A stretch of 64,000 nt of DNA from Thermodesulfobacteriota bacterium (lineage in GTDB: Bacteria; Desulfobacterota_D; UBA1144; Nemesobacterales; UBA2774). The notes below the pieces were generated by a model. It worked only from the letters and a program-made list of their open reading frames with translations. It was not told the origin of the DNA and searched no databases. This document shows positions 54,223 to 63,946 of this stretch, one piece after another (within the stretch, counting starts at the first letter, position 1; the number at the start of each line of letters is the position of its first letter). The position numbers were made by a program, and so were the translations under genes. The stretch is taken from positions 1-64,000 of the forward strand of contig DAOKYU010000006.1 in the NCBI GenBank assembly GCA_035325995.1, in the 5' to 3' direction.

Positions 54223-55334
54223 CGGGTGATTATCTCCTCGTTCGCCCCGACGCCCTTTTTGATCTCGACGACGCCGTCGGTATTGGCCCCGGCCTCGACG
54301 GGAACCTTCACCTTCTTTCCGTCCCTTACTACCTCGACGTAGCCGTCATCGACGGCCTCTTCGCTGACGAAAACCCCATCTCTGTCGTCTACGATGATGT
54401 TGCCCTCGACGGTTATGCCGACCGGTATGCCCGGCGGATAGTCGTTATCGGCCTTGACCTTGACCGTCCTCGACACCCTGTCGGCCTCGCTTTCTATGAC
54501 GGTGAGCTTCCCCTCGAAGACCTCGCCGGGATAGGCGTCGGTCGTGACGAGCACTTTCTGCCCGGGCTTAAGAAGCGGGACGAATTCCTCGTCTACCTGG
54601 AGCACGGTTTCGAGCTTGCCCGTGTCGCCTATGGAAAAGAGGAGGTCGTCCTTGAAGACGCTGTTCACGTAGTCGCCCTCTTCGATGAACTTCCTCAGCA
54701 CCTTGCCGTCCACGGGCGCCTTTATCCTGTGCTTTTCGATCTCCTCGACGACCGCCTGCTCGGACGCGGTCAGGGAATCGAGCTCGGAGCCGAGCGAGGC
54801 GAGCTGGTCTTTCAGGGCTTCCATGGACTTGGTGTACGTCTTTTCCGTGACTTCGACGCTCTGGCGGGCCTGGTCGTAGGCCTCCTTCGATATGATGCCT
54901 TTCCGGTAGAGCGACTCCCTCCGGGCGAAGTTGCCCTTTTCGATCTCGGTGTTCATCTTCCAGATGTCTATCTCGTCACGGAGCGCCTTCAGGAAAGGCG
55001 AGTCTTCCTTCATCCTGTTCTCGACGAGCTCCTTCTTCGCACGGACTTCCCTTAGCTGCTCGTCGAGCTTGTCGTTCCGTATGATGGCGACGACGTCGCC
55101 CTTCTTTACCTCGTCCCCCTCGGCGACGAATATCCGCTGTATGTACCCCGAGACCTCGGGCTTTATCTGCACCTTGCCTATGCTGTCTACGTATCCCGAG
55201 GCGTAAACGGACTTTATGTAGCGCCTCTTCTCGGCCTTTTCGACGCCGGTGCCGTCGTCCCCCATGAACATGAGAAAATAGACGAGGCCCCCCGCGAGGA
55301 GGATGCCCCCGATAATGAGATATTTTTTATTCAT
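54219..55334 (-). CDS. HlyD/MFP-type periplasmic adaptor
   Basis: A 371-residue adaptor: N-terminal membrane anchor (about 5-25), a lipoyl half-motif with YIQRIFVAEGDEVKKGDVVAII, a coiled-coil hairpin (about 95-195), the second lipoyl half with HRIKAPVDGKVLRKFIEEGDYV, then beta-barrel and membrane-proximal domains. It links an MacB-like permease to an outer-membrane channel, which is not in the window. First gene of a four-gene operon. Confidence 0.95.
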   Translation of the reverse strand: MNKKYLIIGGILLAGGLVYFLMFMGDDGTGVEKAEKRRYIKSVYASGYVDSIGKVQIKPEVSGYIQRIFVAEGDEVKKGDVVAIIRNDKLDEQLREVRAKKELVENRMKEDSPFLKALRDEIDIWKMNTEIEKGNFARRESLYRKGIISKEAYDQARQSVEVTEKTYTKSMEALKDQLASLGSELDSLTASEQAVVEEIEKHRIKAPVDGKVLRKFIEEGDYVNSVFKDDLLFSIGDTGKLETVLQVDEEFVPLLKPGQKVLVTTDAYPGEVFEGKLTVIESEADRVSRTVKVKADNDYPPGIPVGITVEGNIIVDDRDGVFVSEEAVDDGYVEVVRDGKKVKVPVEAGANTDGVVEIKKGVGANEEIITR

Positions 55335-55745
55335 ATAGTCAGTGTCCCGTACCGGCCGCCGCTGGCGTCCGCGGGCTTATATACCGCCCATTCGTGGATG
55401 CGAAATGTGTGCCCGGCCCCGGCGTGTATAAAGATGCGTAATAGAATAACATCAACCCGGCGTTTTCTGAGCGTTAATCCTATGTTTATTTTACTATTTT
55501 ACCCGGACCGCGCACGCGGCGGAATGCGGGCGGGCATATGACTGGGGAACACGAAAATTTCCCGAAAAAATGGGCTATAAACTCGCAAAATCGCGTCGTT
55601 TTTTGTGTATAATGTATGTGACGGCTTTCCACGAATAAAACCAGGCGGCGTTGTAATGGGCGTTCGGCTCGGCGTAATAATTTAATTTATTATTATTCTC
55701 GAAGGATTAGACCGGCTCTGTAATGAAACCAAGGAGGATTTTAAA
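55335..55745. other. Intergenic, promoter-bearing
   Basis: No gene seen in these 411 bases. TATAAT at 55608-55613 with no convincing -35 could serve the usp gene; a run of AT repeats lies at 55675-55697. The region is between divergent adaptor and usp operons. Confidence 0.4.
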
Positions 55746-56615
55746 GTGATTAAGAAGATCGTCTGGGCGTCGGACGGGTCGAAGGATTCCATACATGCGC
55801 TGTCGCACGCGGAGAACCTGGCGAGGATGTTCGGCGCCGGGATAGTGGGGCTGTACGTCATCCCCGAGTATTTCGAGGTCAGCACCATAGACGAGTTCGA
55901 ATCCGAGAGGCTCGACCTTCTGGCCAGCTGGATAAAGGAGAAGGAATCCAAGGGGAGCAACAGGCTCAGCAGCATAGCGGCCGAAATGCGCGAAAAGGGG
56001 CTCGACTTCACGACGCGCATAAAGCAGGGCGTCCCCTATCACAGGATAATAGAGACGGCGGAGGAGGAAAATGCCGACCTGATAATCCTCGGCAAGGGGA
56101 AGGCCGAAGAGAAGAACATCATAGGCGGGACGGCGCTCAAGGTGCTCCGCCACTCGAAGATCCCCGTGTACATAGCGAAGGGCGAGAAGCCGCCGAAGGA
56201 GATAAAAAAGATACTCGTCCCGACGGACCTCTACCGCATACTGTCGCGAGACCTCGAGGTCACTCTGGGCATCGCGAGGCAGATCGACGCCGACATATAC
56301 AGCCTTAATATCGTCGTCACGGGCGAAGGGAAATACCCGCCGAAGCTGATAGAGCTCGCGAGAGGCGACGCCTACAACAAGCTAACCGAGCAGGTCGAGG
56401 ACGCAAAGCTCGAAGACAGGGTCGAGACGGTCGTCGAAACCGCGAGGAACGCGTGGACGGGGATCGTGAATTTCGCCCGGCACAAGGAAATCGACCTTAT
56501 CGTCATGACGACGTACGGTGATTACAAGATGAGAAAGGACGACTTCGTGGGGAACATAACCGAAAGGGTCGTCCAGGAGGCGCACTGCCCCGTAATCACC
56601 GTAAGGCCTCTCTGA
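55746..56615 (+). CDS. Tandem UspA universal stress protein
   Basis: A 289-residue protein of two UspA domains (about 1-142 and 150-289). The first has the ATP motif GKGKAEEKNIIGGTA, the second the weakened GDYKMRKDDFVGN. Usp domains bind ATP or nucleotides and act in stress survival. GTG start with AAGGAGG 8 bases before it. Followed by a second tandem protein. Confidence 0.93.
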   Translation: MIKKIVWASDGSKDSIHALSHAENLARMFGAGIVGLYVIPEYFEVSTIDEFESERLDLLASWIKEKESKGSNRLSSIAAEMREKGLDFTTRIKQGVPYHRIIETAEEENADLIILGKGKAEEKNIIGGTALKVLRHSKIPVYIAKGEKPPKEIKKILVPTDLYRILSRDLEVTLGIARQIDADIYSLNIVVTGEGKYPPKLIELARGDAYNKLTEQVEDAKLEDRVETVVETARNAWTGIVNFARHKEIDLIVMTTYGDYKMRKDDFVGNITERVVQEAHCPVITVRPL

Positions 56616-56731
56616 CGCGGCCGGCCGGGGGCCCGTGCGCTGACGAAAGCGGCGCGTTATGATAATATTATCTTAGCCCGTCCGCCCCATGGCCGGTACG
56701 GAGACACTGACGGAAACTGGAAGAAAAGCAT

Positions 56732-57640
56732 ATGAAAATCGATACGATACTATGGGCCACGGACGGATCGCAGGAGGCCGAGCTCGCGCTCGGATACGCG
56801 AAATACCTGGCCGGTCTCACCGGGGCGGGAATCATCGGGCTTCACGTAATACCGCTTCCCGGCGGGCTGTTTTTCGAAGCGCTCAGGGAAAAGGACGCTT
56901 CGTTCGACGAATGGCAGAAGGGCATCGAGGCCCAGGCCGAGGATAGGTTCGCCGACGCCAAGAAGGAGCTCGAGGAATCGGGCATACCGTTCGAGGGCGT
57001 CCTCGTGCGCGGAGAGCCCGCGGAAGAAATAATCGCCTTCGCGGAAAGAAGAAAGGCGGGACTCATAGTGATGGGCAAGAGGGGGCACAGCCTCCTCGAA
57101 AAAGTCGTCGTCGGCAGCGAAACGGCCAAGGTGCTCCGGGGCTCGCGCGTGCCGGTGCTCGCGGCCAAGAGGGACAAACCCTTCGACGGCGGGGCCATCA
57201 CCAGAATAATCATCCCCGTCGACCTTTCGGACGAGGCGGAATCGGCGTTCATGTACGCGCTCGACCTCGCCGAGCTCACCGGGGCCGAGGTTACGGCGGT
57301 ATACGCGCTCAGGCTCGACATGTACGCGCAGGACATACCCGCCGGGGCGCTCGATATAGTCATCAGGGAATCCTACTCCGAGCTCGCGAAGACGGCGTCT
57401 AAATTCAGCAAGGGCTACGAGGAGTCGAGGGACGTCAAGCTTTCAAGGCCCGTGGCGACGGACATCGTGCACGGCATAAGCCCTGCGCTCTCTATTTCGC
57501 AGTATGCCAAGGAGAACGACGCGGATCTCATCGTGATCAACACGCACGGCAGGACGGGCATAGAAAGGTTCGTGCTCGGGAGCGTAACCGAAAGGCTCAT
57601 ACCCGAGTCGCCCTGCTCCGTCATAGCGCTCAAGCCGTAA
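56732..57640 (+). CDS. Tandem UspA universal stress protein
   Basis: A 302-residue protein of two UspA domains (about 1-145 and 155-302). Both keep the ATP motif: GKRGHSLLEKVVVGSETA and NTHGRTGIERFVLGSVTE. Opening ILWATDGSQEAELALGYAK resembles that of the preceding protein (WASDGSKDSIHALSHAE), so the two arose by duplication. Separated by 116 bases from it. Confidence 0.95.
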   Translation: MKIDTILWATDGSQEAELALGYAKYLAGLTGAGIIGLHVIPLPGGLFFEALREKDASFDEWQKGIEAQAEDRFADAKKELEESGIPFEGVLVRGEPAEEIIAFAERRKAGLIVMGKRGHSLLEKVVVGSETAKVLRGSRVPVLAAKRDKPFDGGAITRIIIPVDLSDEAESAFMYALDLAELTGAEVTAVYALRLDMYAQDIPAGALDIVIRESYSELAKTASKFSKGYEESRDVKLSRPVATDIVHGISPALSISQYAKENDADLIVINTHGRTGIERFVLGSVTERLIPESPCSVIALKP

Positions 57641-57658
57641 ACAATTCGCCGGTATGAC

Positions 57659-59248
57659 ATGCGTAAAAGCCAGAGCAAAGACAGGCAGGGGTTAATCCGC
57701 TTTCTGAGCTCGGCCGCGTCGTACCCTCATAACCCGGGGGAGGTTACGCACCTCCAGACCCACGCTTCGGACGTGTTCGTCGCCCCGCCTTACGTGTACA
57801 AGGTCAAAAAGCCTGTCGATTTCGGCTTCCTCGATTTCACCACGCTCGAAAAAAGGAAATATTTCTGCGAAAGGGAGATAGAGCTCAACCGGAGGCTCTG
57901 CCCGGGGACGTATCTCGGCGTCGAGGAGATACGGCTCGGCCCGGGCGGGTTTTCGTTCGGAGGCGAGGGGGAAACGGTCGAGTACGCCGTAAGGATGAGA
58001 AAGCTCCCCGAGGATAGGTTTCTCAAGAACCTTCTCCGTGACGGGAAGTGTTCCGGGGAGGATTTCAGGCGACTGGCCCGAAAGCTCTCCGATTTTTACA
58101 GGGGACAGACGCCCGGCGGGGAGGTCGTCTCGAACGGTGCTCCGGAGAAGGTAAGGAGCATAATCGACGACAACGAGCGCACCGTTAAAAATTTTGTCGG
58201 AAAGACTATCTCCCGAACATCCTGGGAGGCGATACATTTCTTTAACGAAAGGTTTTTCGCCGAAAAGGCCGGCCTCTTCACCTCACGTAAGGACGGGGGG
58301 TTCGTAAAGGACTGCCACGGCGACCTCCACATGGAGCACATCAACATCGGCCCGGACGACATATGCATATACGACTGCATAGAGTTTAACGACAGGTTCA
58401 GGTATATAGACGTGGCGTCGGACGTGGCTTTCCTCGCGATGGACCTTGACTTCAACGGCTATTTCGGCCTCGCGAGGGAGTTCGTCGCGGACATGGCGGG
58501 TGCGCTCGGGGAATCCGCCGGGGGAGTCCTCGATTTCTACAAGTGCTACAGGGCGTACGTCCGCGGGAAGGTCGGCGGCCTGACGTCCGTCGGCGAGGGG
58601 GTTCCGGATGACGAGAGGCGAGAGGCCGCCGAGACGGCCCGAAGGTACTTCACCCTGGCCCTCAGGTATGCGCTTCTCGGGTCCACGCCGACCGTGATCG
58701 TGGCCTTCGGCGTCATAGGCTCCGGGAAATCTACACTCGCCGAAATGCTGGCGAGAGAGCTCTCGTGCCCCGTCGTATCGTCCGACAGGGTGAGGAAGGA
58801 GATCACCGGGACGGGCGAGACGGAGAGGAGGCGCGAAGGATACGAGGGCGGCATATATTCCCCGGAAACGACCGCGAGGACATACGAAGAAATAATATCG
58901 CGGGGGCTGAAGGCGCTCGGGAAGCACAACACCGTCGTACTCGACGCGAGCTTCTCGAAGCGCAGATGGCGGGATATGGTGTTTGAAAAATCGGCTGATA
59001 ACGGGTTTGGCGCCCTATTCGTGGAGACCGCCGCACCCGAAGAAGTTCTGAGAGGCAGGCTGGCAAGGCGTGAGGAAGAGGGCACGTCCGTTTCCGACGC
59101 CGGGCCCGAGATGCTGGAGAGGTTCACAGCGGATTTCGAGCGGCCGGACGAGCTCGGCGCGGGGAAGCTGTTCGCCGCCGATACGGACGGGGAGGCGGAA
59201 GAAACGCTGCTCCGTCTTTTTAAAGACATGATAACGAAAAGGGTTTAA
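57659..59248 (+). CDS. APH-like kinase fused to a P-loop kinase
   Basis: A 529-residue fusion. Residues 1-345 are aminoglycoside-phosphotransferase-like, with KDCHGDLHMEHINIG (catalytic Asp) and YDCIEFNDRFRYIDVASDVAF (metal Asp). From about 347 a P-loop domain has FGVIGSGKSTLAEMLA, PVVSSDRVRKEITG and FVETAAPEEVLRGRLARRE. Members of this class are common next to Usp and P-ATPase genes. Substrate unknown. Begins 18 bases after the usp stop. Confidence 0.9.
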   Translation: MRKSQSKDRQGLIRFLSSAASYPHNPGEVTHLQTHASDVFVAPPYVYKVKKPVDFGFLDFTTLEKRKYFCEREIELNRRLCPGTYLGVEEIRLGPGGFSFGGEGETVEYAVRMRKLPEDRFLKNLLRDGKCSGEDFRRLARKLSDFYRGQTPGGEVVSNGAPEKVRSIIDDNERTVKNFVGKTISRTSWEAIHFFNERFFAEKAGLFTSRKDGGFVKDCHGDLHMEHINIGPDDICIYDCIEFNDRFRYIDVASDVAFLAMDLDFNGYFGLAREFVADMAGALGESAGGVLDFYKCYRAYVRGKVGGLTSVGEGVPDDERREAAETARRYFTLALRYALLGSTPTVIVAFGVIGSGKSTLAEMLARELSCPVVSSDRVRKEITGTGETERRREGYEGGIYSPETTARTYEEIISRGLKALGKHNTVVLDASFSKRRWRDMVFEKSADNGFGALFVETAAPEEVLRGRLARREEEGTSVSDAGPEMLERFTADFERPDELGAGKLFAADTDGEAEETLLRLFKDMITKRV

Positions 59249-59270
59249 CCCTTTCAAGAGGGAGGCGGGG

Positions 59271-59390
59271 ATGAGATCGGGAAAGACGTTCGAGCTTTCT
59301 ATCGCGCCGGCCCCGGCCGCTTTCCTCGCCGGGGACCGGGCGGCCTTCATCCCTTACCAGGCCGGGTACTTTCAGAGAGGGCTTGCATAG
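59271..59390 (+). CDS. Possible 39-residue small protein
   Basis: Between the kinase and P-ATPase genes a 39-codon frame begins with ATG 5 bases after GGAGG and ends in TAG. It reads as basic then Ala/Pro-rich and aromatic, with no membrane helix. It could encode a small protein or be chance; the strong ribosome site is the only support. Confidence 0.35.
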   Translation: MRSGKTFELSIAPAPAAFLAGDRAAFIPYQAGYFQRGLA

Positions 59391-59446
59391 CAGGGATATG
59401 CGTGTACCGTCATGAATAGCGCCTGACGGCATCGGGACGGTCCTCT

Positions 59447-62119
59447 ATGAATCTTCCGGAAAAACCTTACAACCATACCGCGGATGAAGTGCTGGACGCG
59501 CTCGGCGTAGCGCCCGGGGACGGGCTTTCGCCGGACGAGGCCGGAAAGCGCCTCGGCGAGTTCGGCAAAAACCGCGTGGGCGGGGCGAAGACAGCCAGCG
59601 CGTGGGGCATATTGCTTAACCAGTTCAGGAGCCTCATAGTGCTCCTCCTGGCAGCCGCGGGCGGGGTGTCGCTCGCCTTCGGGGATGTGCCGGAGTTCGC
59701 CGCCATAATCGTCGTAATAATCATAAACGCGGGCATCGGTTTTTTTACCGAGCTCCGTGCGGCCCGCTCGATGGAGGCCCTCGGGAAGATGGTTCTCGTC
59801 GAGGCGACCGTGAGGCGCGGGGGCGGGACGCAGGTCCTCGCCGCCGAGGATATCGTTCCCGGAGACATCGTGATACTCGAAGCGGGCGACGTCGTGCCCG
59901 CCGATGCGAGGCTCGTAAAGTCGTCGGGAGTGGAGGTAGACGAGTCTTCGCTCACGGGGGAATCCGTCCCGGTTCACAAAAATACGGAAGCGCTGAGCGG
60001 CGAGCCCGTGCTCGCCGACAGGGCGAACATGCTCTACATGGGCACCGCTCTCACGAGGGGCTCGGCCGAGGCGGCCGTCACGGCAACGGGGAAGGAAACG
60101 GAGCTCGGCCGCATAGGCAAGCTCGTCGAGGGCGTGGGGCGCGAGACGACGCCCCTCGAAAAGAACCTCGACAGGCTAGGCAACCATCTCATATGGGCCA
60201 CCCTCTTCACCGCCGCTGTCGTAATAGCCGCCGGGATACTCAGGGGCCGCGACGCGTTCCTGATGATCGAGACGGGTATAGCCCTCGCCGTCGCCGCCAT
60301 ACCGGAAGGCCTCCCCGTCGTGGCGACGATCGCGCTCGCCCGCGGGATGATGCGCATGGCGCGGATGAACGCCCTCGTAAACAGGCTTAGTGCGGTGGAA
60401 ACGCTCGGCTCGACGTCCGTCATCTGCACCGACAAGACCGGGACGCTCACCGAGAACAGGATGACCGTCGAGGTGATGGACACCGAGGGGGCCGGGCTCG
60501 AAATCGAGCGCGGCGGGGGCGTCGTACGGTTCCTCGTAAACGGCGCGGAAGCGGACCCGGCTTCGAGCGAGACCATACGCCGGGCGCTCGAAGTCGGCGT
60601 CCTATGCAACACCGTCCCCGTGGATTACGACGGCGAGGGGGTGACGGCCGGGGATCCAATGGAGACGGCCCTCGTCTCCGCGGGAAGGGAAGCCGGCATC
60701 GGGAAGCAGGCCCTTCTCGAGCGCTTCCCCGAGGCGAAGCTCTTCGCCTTCGACAGCGCCGTGAACATGATGGCGACGGCTCGCAGGGCGGACGGCGGAT
60801 TCAGGACGGCAGTCAAGGGGGCTCCGGGCCCGGTCCTCCGCGCGTCGGCGTTCGTATCGACCCCCGAGGGCGAAAGGGAGCTCACGGACGAGGACAGGGA
60901 GGCGTGGAGGAAGAAGAACGACCGGCTCGCCGCAAAGGGGTACAGGGTTATAGCCCACGCGGAGAAGAAGACGGACAGTGAGCCCGAAGACCCTTACGAG
61001 GGACTCACGTTCCTCGGGCTCGTGGGCCTTCTCGACCCGCCCCGTCCGGACGTAAAGGACGCGATCAGGAAATGTATAGAGGCCGGGATAAAGGTCGTCA
61101 TGGTGACGGGCGACCATCCCTCGACGGCGAAAAACATCGCCCTCGCCGTCGGGCTCGTGGACGACAGTAACGTCAGGCCCCTGCACGGGAACGTGATAAA
61201 AAAGGTCGAGAGCCTTTCCGACGAGGATTCGGAGATAGTTTCGGATTCGCTCATCATAGCGCGCGTGAGCCCCGAGCAGAAGCTGGAGCTCGTGAAGATG
61301 AAGCAGGAGAACGGGCTCGTCGTCGCCATGACCGGGGACGGCGTTAACGACGCCCCCGCCCTCCGCCAGGCGGACATCGGAATCGCGATGGGGCTACGGG
61401 GGACACAGGTCGCGCGCGAGGCGGCGGACATTGTGCTGAAGGACGACTCGTTCGGGACCATCGTCAGCGCCGTCGAGCAGGGCCGCATCATTTACGGGAA
61501 CATAAAGAAATTCATCTTCTATCTCATATCGTGCAACGTGAGCGAGATAATGATAGTGGCCTTCGCGTCGTTCGCCCTGATACCGCTCCCGATACTGCCG
61601 CTACAGATACTGTTCCTGAACCTCGTAACGGACATATTCCCGGCGCTCGCGCTCGGGATGGGAGAGGGAGGCGAGCACGTAATGAAGGAGCCTCCGAGGG
61701 ACCCGAAGGAGCCGCTCCTAACGCGGCGGAGGTGGCTCGGCATAGCGGGGTACGGCGCCGTGATAATGTTCTCGGTGCTAGGGGCGCTGCTATACGCGAT
61801 ACACGGGCTCGGGTACGAGAGCCGGGAGGCGGTGTCGGTATCGTTCCTGACAATCGCCTTCGCGCAGCTCTTTCACGTGTTCAACATGCGGGACAAGGGC
61901 TCGGGCCTCGTAAACAACGAGATAACGCGTAACCCCTACGTGTGGGGCGCGCTCGCACTGTGCTCGATCCTTATTGCGGCGGCAGTGTACGTAAAGCCGC
62001 TCGCCGAGGTGCTCAGGATAATCCCGCCGGACGCCGGCGGGTGGACGCTCGTACTCGTCATGAGCCTCTTGCCCGTCGTGATCGGGCAGGCCCTTAAGCA
62101 CTTCGGAAAGACCGCGTAG
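59447..62119 (+). CDS. P-type cation ATPase, calcium-type (P2A)
   Basis: An 890-residue pump. N-terminal cation-ATPase domain, actuator motif LTGESVPV (about 167), M4 with AAIPEGLPVV (about 284), phosphorylated Asp329 in CTDKTGTLT, hinge MVTGDHPSTA (about 551) and TGDGVNDAPALRQADIGIAMG (about 628). Membrane residues of SERCA calcium sites are matched: NVSE in M5 and NLVTD in M6. Ca2+ or Mn2+ export is the likely role. Weak ribosome site. Last rightward gene. Confidence 0.96.
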   Translation: MNLPEKPYNHTADEVLDALGVAPGDGLSPDEAGKRLGEFGKNRVGGAKTASAWGILLNQFRSLIVLLLAAAGGVSLAFGDVPEFAAIIVVIIINAGIGFFTELRAARSMEALGKMVLVEATVRRGGGTQVLAAEDIVPGDIVILEAGDVVPADARLVKSSGVEVDESSLTGESVPVHKNTEALSGEPVLADRANMLYMGTALTRGSAEAAVTATGKETELGRIGKLVEGVGRETTPLEKNLDRLGNHLIWATLFTAAVVIAAGILRGRDAFLMIETGIALAVAAIPEGLPVVATIALARGMMRMARMNALVNRLSAVETLGSTSVICTDKTGTLTENRMTVEVMDTEGAGLEIERGGGVVRFLVNGAEADPASSETIRRALEVGVLCNTVPVDYDGEGVTAGDPMETALVSAGREAGIGKQALLERFPEAKLFAFDSAVNMMATARRADGGFRTAVKGAPGPVLRASAFVSTPEGERELTDEDREAWRKKNDRLAAKGYRVIAHAEKKTDSEPEDPYEGLTFLGLVGLLDPPRPDVKDAIRKCIEAGIKVVMVTGDHPSTAKNIALAVGLVDDSNVRPLHGNVIKKVESLSDEDSEIVSDSLIIARVSPEQKLELVKMKQENGLVVAMTGDGVNDAPALRQADIGIAMGLRGTQVAREAADIVLKDDSFGTIVSAVEQGRIIYGNIKKFIFYLISCNVSEIMIVAFASFALIPLPILPLQILFLNLVTDIFPALALGMGEGGEHVMKEPPRDPKEPLLTRRRWLGIAGYGAVIMFSVLGALLYAIHGLGYESREAVSVSFLTIAFAQLFHVFNMRDKGSGLVNNEITRNPYVWGALALCSILIAAAVYVKPLAEVLRIIPPDAGGWTLVLVMSLLPVVIGQALKHFGKTA

Positions 62120-62134
62120 CCGCCCTCCCCCGTA

Positions 62135-63103
62135 TCAGCCCTTGGTCGGGTCGGGGACTATCTGGTAAATAACGCTGTTGCCGCTGTAGAACGGCTGGTA
62201 ATACGCCCCTCCGAAAATGTAGTACGTCGTGCCGTTTATGGTCTTCGACTGCGCGCCGTCGGGAAGCGCCTGCACCGTGGCCCCGACGGGAGCGTTCACT
62301 ACCTGGTAGCCCTGTGACGTGTTCGAATAAAACGCGCCGCCGCAGTTATAGTACTCGGTCGCCTGGACGTAGACCGTGGAGCACGACGGCGGGAGCGTAG
62401 TCACCACCGCCCCCGGAGGCGGCGGAACGACGATGTACTGCGTCCCCCGGGGCTGGTAGTAGACGCCGTTCGTGTAGTAGAACGGGTCGCCGGATACGTA
62501 GACCGTCGTGTAGGACGACGGCAGGGAAGCCACGGCCGCGCCGACAGCGAGCCCTCCCGCGAACGCCCAGCCGGAATAGTACCCGCCCCAGGTATTCCAG
62601 TAGCCGTGCCAGTAGTTGTCGTAGTGATTGTCGTTGTAAACGTTTACGGTGTTGTTATTGAAGCTGTCGACGTTCCGGTTGACGTTATTGTTGTCCACGT
62701 TCCTGTTGACGTCGTTGTTATCTATATTGCGGTTTACGTTATTGTTGTCGATGTTCCGGTTCACGTTGTCGTTGTTTATATTGCTGTTTACGTTGCTGTT
62801 ATCGAAATTGCGGCCGCCCTGGCCGCTGAAGCTGTCGCCCCTGTCGCCCCCGAAAGACTGCGAGCCGCCGCCCTGAAAGCCCCTGTAGTCCCCGCCGCCG
62901 AAGCCTCCGCCACCGCCGCTGTACCTTACGCTACCCCCTCCGCCGCCGAAACCTCCACCACCCCCGAAACCGCCGCCGCGCCCGCCCCCTCCGAAGCCGC
63001 CCCTGGCATGGGAGTCGAGAGGCAGCGTCAGCGTGAACGTAAGCAGCACCGCCGCTGTGACGGTCAAGAATTTCGATATCGTTCTCGTTTTATTCGTTTT
63101 CAT
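62135..63103 (-). CDS. Secreted Gly/Asn-repeat protein (DUF6515-like)
   Basis: A 322-residue exported protein: signal peptide to about residue 33, a Gly/Phe-rich region (35-95), an Asn-rich tandem repeat of 9 residues with NVNRNIDNN units (about 98-150), a Gly/Ala hydrophobic stretch (about 175-195), and a tail with repeated YYxxGxxYYQP-type text. Likely a surface or biofilm-like protein. Function unknown. Confidence 0.8.
   Translation of the reverse strand: MKTNKTRTISKFLTVTAAVLLTFTLTLPLDSHARGGFGGGGRGGGFGGGGGFGGGGGSVRYSGGGGGFGGGDYRGFQGGGSQSFGGDRGDSFSGQGGRNFDNSNVNSNINNDNVNRNIDNNNVNRNIDNNDVNRNVDNNNVNRNVDSFNNNTVNVYNDNHYDNYWHGYWNTWGGYYSGWAFAGGLAVGAAVASLPSSYTTVYVSGDPFYYTNGVYYQPRGTQYIVVPPPPGAVVTTLPPSCSTVYVQATEYYNCGGAFYSNTSQGYQVVNAPVGATVQALPDGAQSKTINGTTYYIFGGAYYQPFYSGNSVIYQIVPDPTKG
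62669..62803 (-). repeat. 27-base tandem repeats encoding Asn-rich units
   Basis: Five imperfect 27-base units (62669-62695, 62696-62722 and so on) within the secreted protein gene, giving 9-residue NxNxDNNNV-type repeats. Partial further units flank them. Confidence 0.75.
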
Positions 63104-63115
63104 GCTGCGCCTCCC

Positions 63116-63946
63116 TTAAAGCCCTTCCTGCTTGTTCTTTTCCTGCATTTTAAGGAAATCGATTTTCATCGCTCCGGGCGGTATCTCGGGCTTAAACACG
63201 GACGGATCAATGGACGGGTCGATGCTCCAGTGAGAGAATTCGGCCGAGTACTGGGGACTGCCGGGAACCGTCTTGTAATTTATGACGAGCTTGCACGGGA
63301 GCCTGTCGGCCCCGTCTGATATCCATATCTGCCAGTCTATATATTTCTGGACGAACGCCAGGTGCGTGCACGACTTGTTGTCGATGGTGCTTTCGCCTGC
63401 TACGACCCCTGCGACGGCGTTGGATATGAAGGCTTTATAGGGATCCGCCGAGAGGATGTCGGCGAGGGGTATGGTCATGCCGTAATCGCTTATGAGAAAA
63501 TCCATCGTCTCGTCTATCGTGCCGGGTGTCGGAAGCGCGCCGTAAAAGCCGTTGTCGGCGTCGAGGACGGTTATTTCGCTGCCCGTGTACCAGATCTTCC
63601 GGCTCTGGAGATCGCCGTCGAACGAGGCGTAGGCCTTGCCTGGTCTCTCGACGGTCAAGTCGACCGCTCCACCGTATTTTATGAGAAGGCCGGAAGGCAT
63701 GAGCCTGTCGAAATCGACGTCGGCTGATACGGTGAAGGCCTTCGCCCTGGCGAGAACGGCGCTCATCGCCCTTAGCAATTTGTCGGCCTCGGGATCGATT
63801 ACGGGTTTTATTTCGGCGGCTTTCGGTGAAGCCGGGGTTTCCGCCGCTGCGGAGGACGACACCGGAACAACCGTCCCTGAAATGATAAACAGGACGAATA
63901 CCAGCACGGCAAAGCACCAGGGTGAGAAATTCGAGCCTAACTCCAT
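63116..63946 (-). CDS. DUF2092 periplasmic protein
   Basis: A 276-residue exported protein: N-terminal hydrophobic signal or anchor (about 10-32), then a beta-rich domain with DPEADKLLRAMSAVLARAKAFTVSADVDFD, RPGKAYASFDGDLQ and HLAFVQKYIDWQIWISDG, the DUF2092 pattern and a fold related to LolA. It may bind lipid. Gap to the next leftward gene is 12 bases, so the two form an operon. Confidence 0.88.
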   Translation of the reverse strand: MELGSNFSPWCFAVLVFVLFIISGTVVPVSSSAAAETPASPKAAEIKPVIDPEADKLLRAMSAVLARAKAFTVSADVDFDRLMPSGLLIKYGGAVDLTVERPGKAYASFDGDLQSRKIWYTGSEITVLDADNGFYGALPTPGTIDETMDFLISDYGMTIPLADILSADPYKAFISNAVAGVVAGESTIDNKSCTHLAFVQKYIDWQIWISDGADRLPCKLVINYKTVPGSPQYSAEFSHWSIDPSIDPSVFKPEIPPGAMKIDFLKMQEKNKQEGL

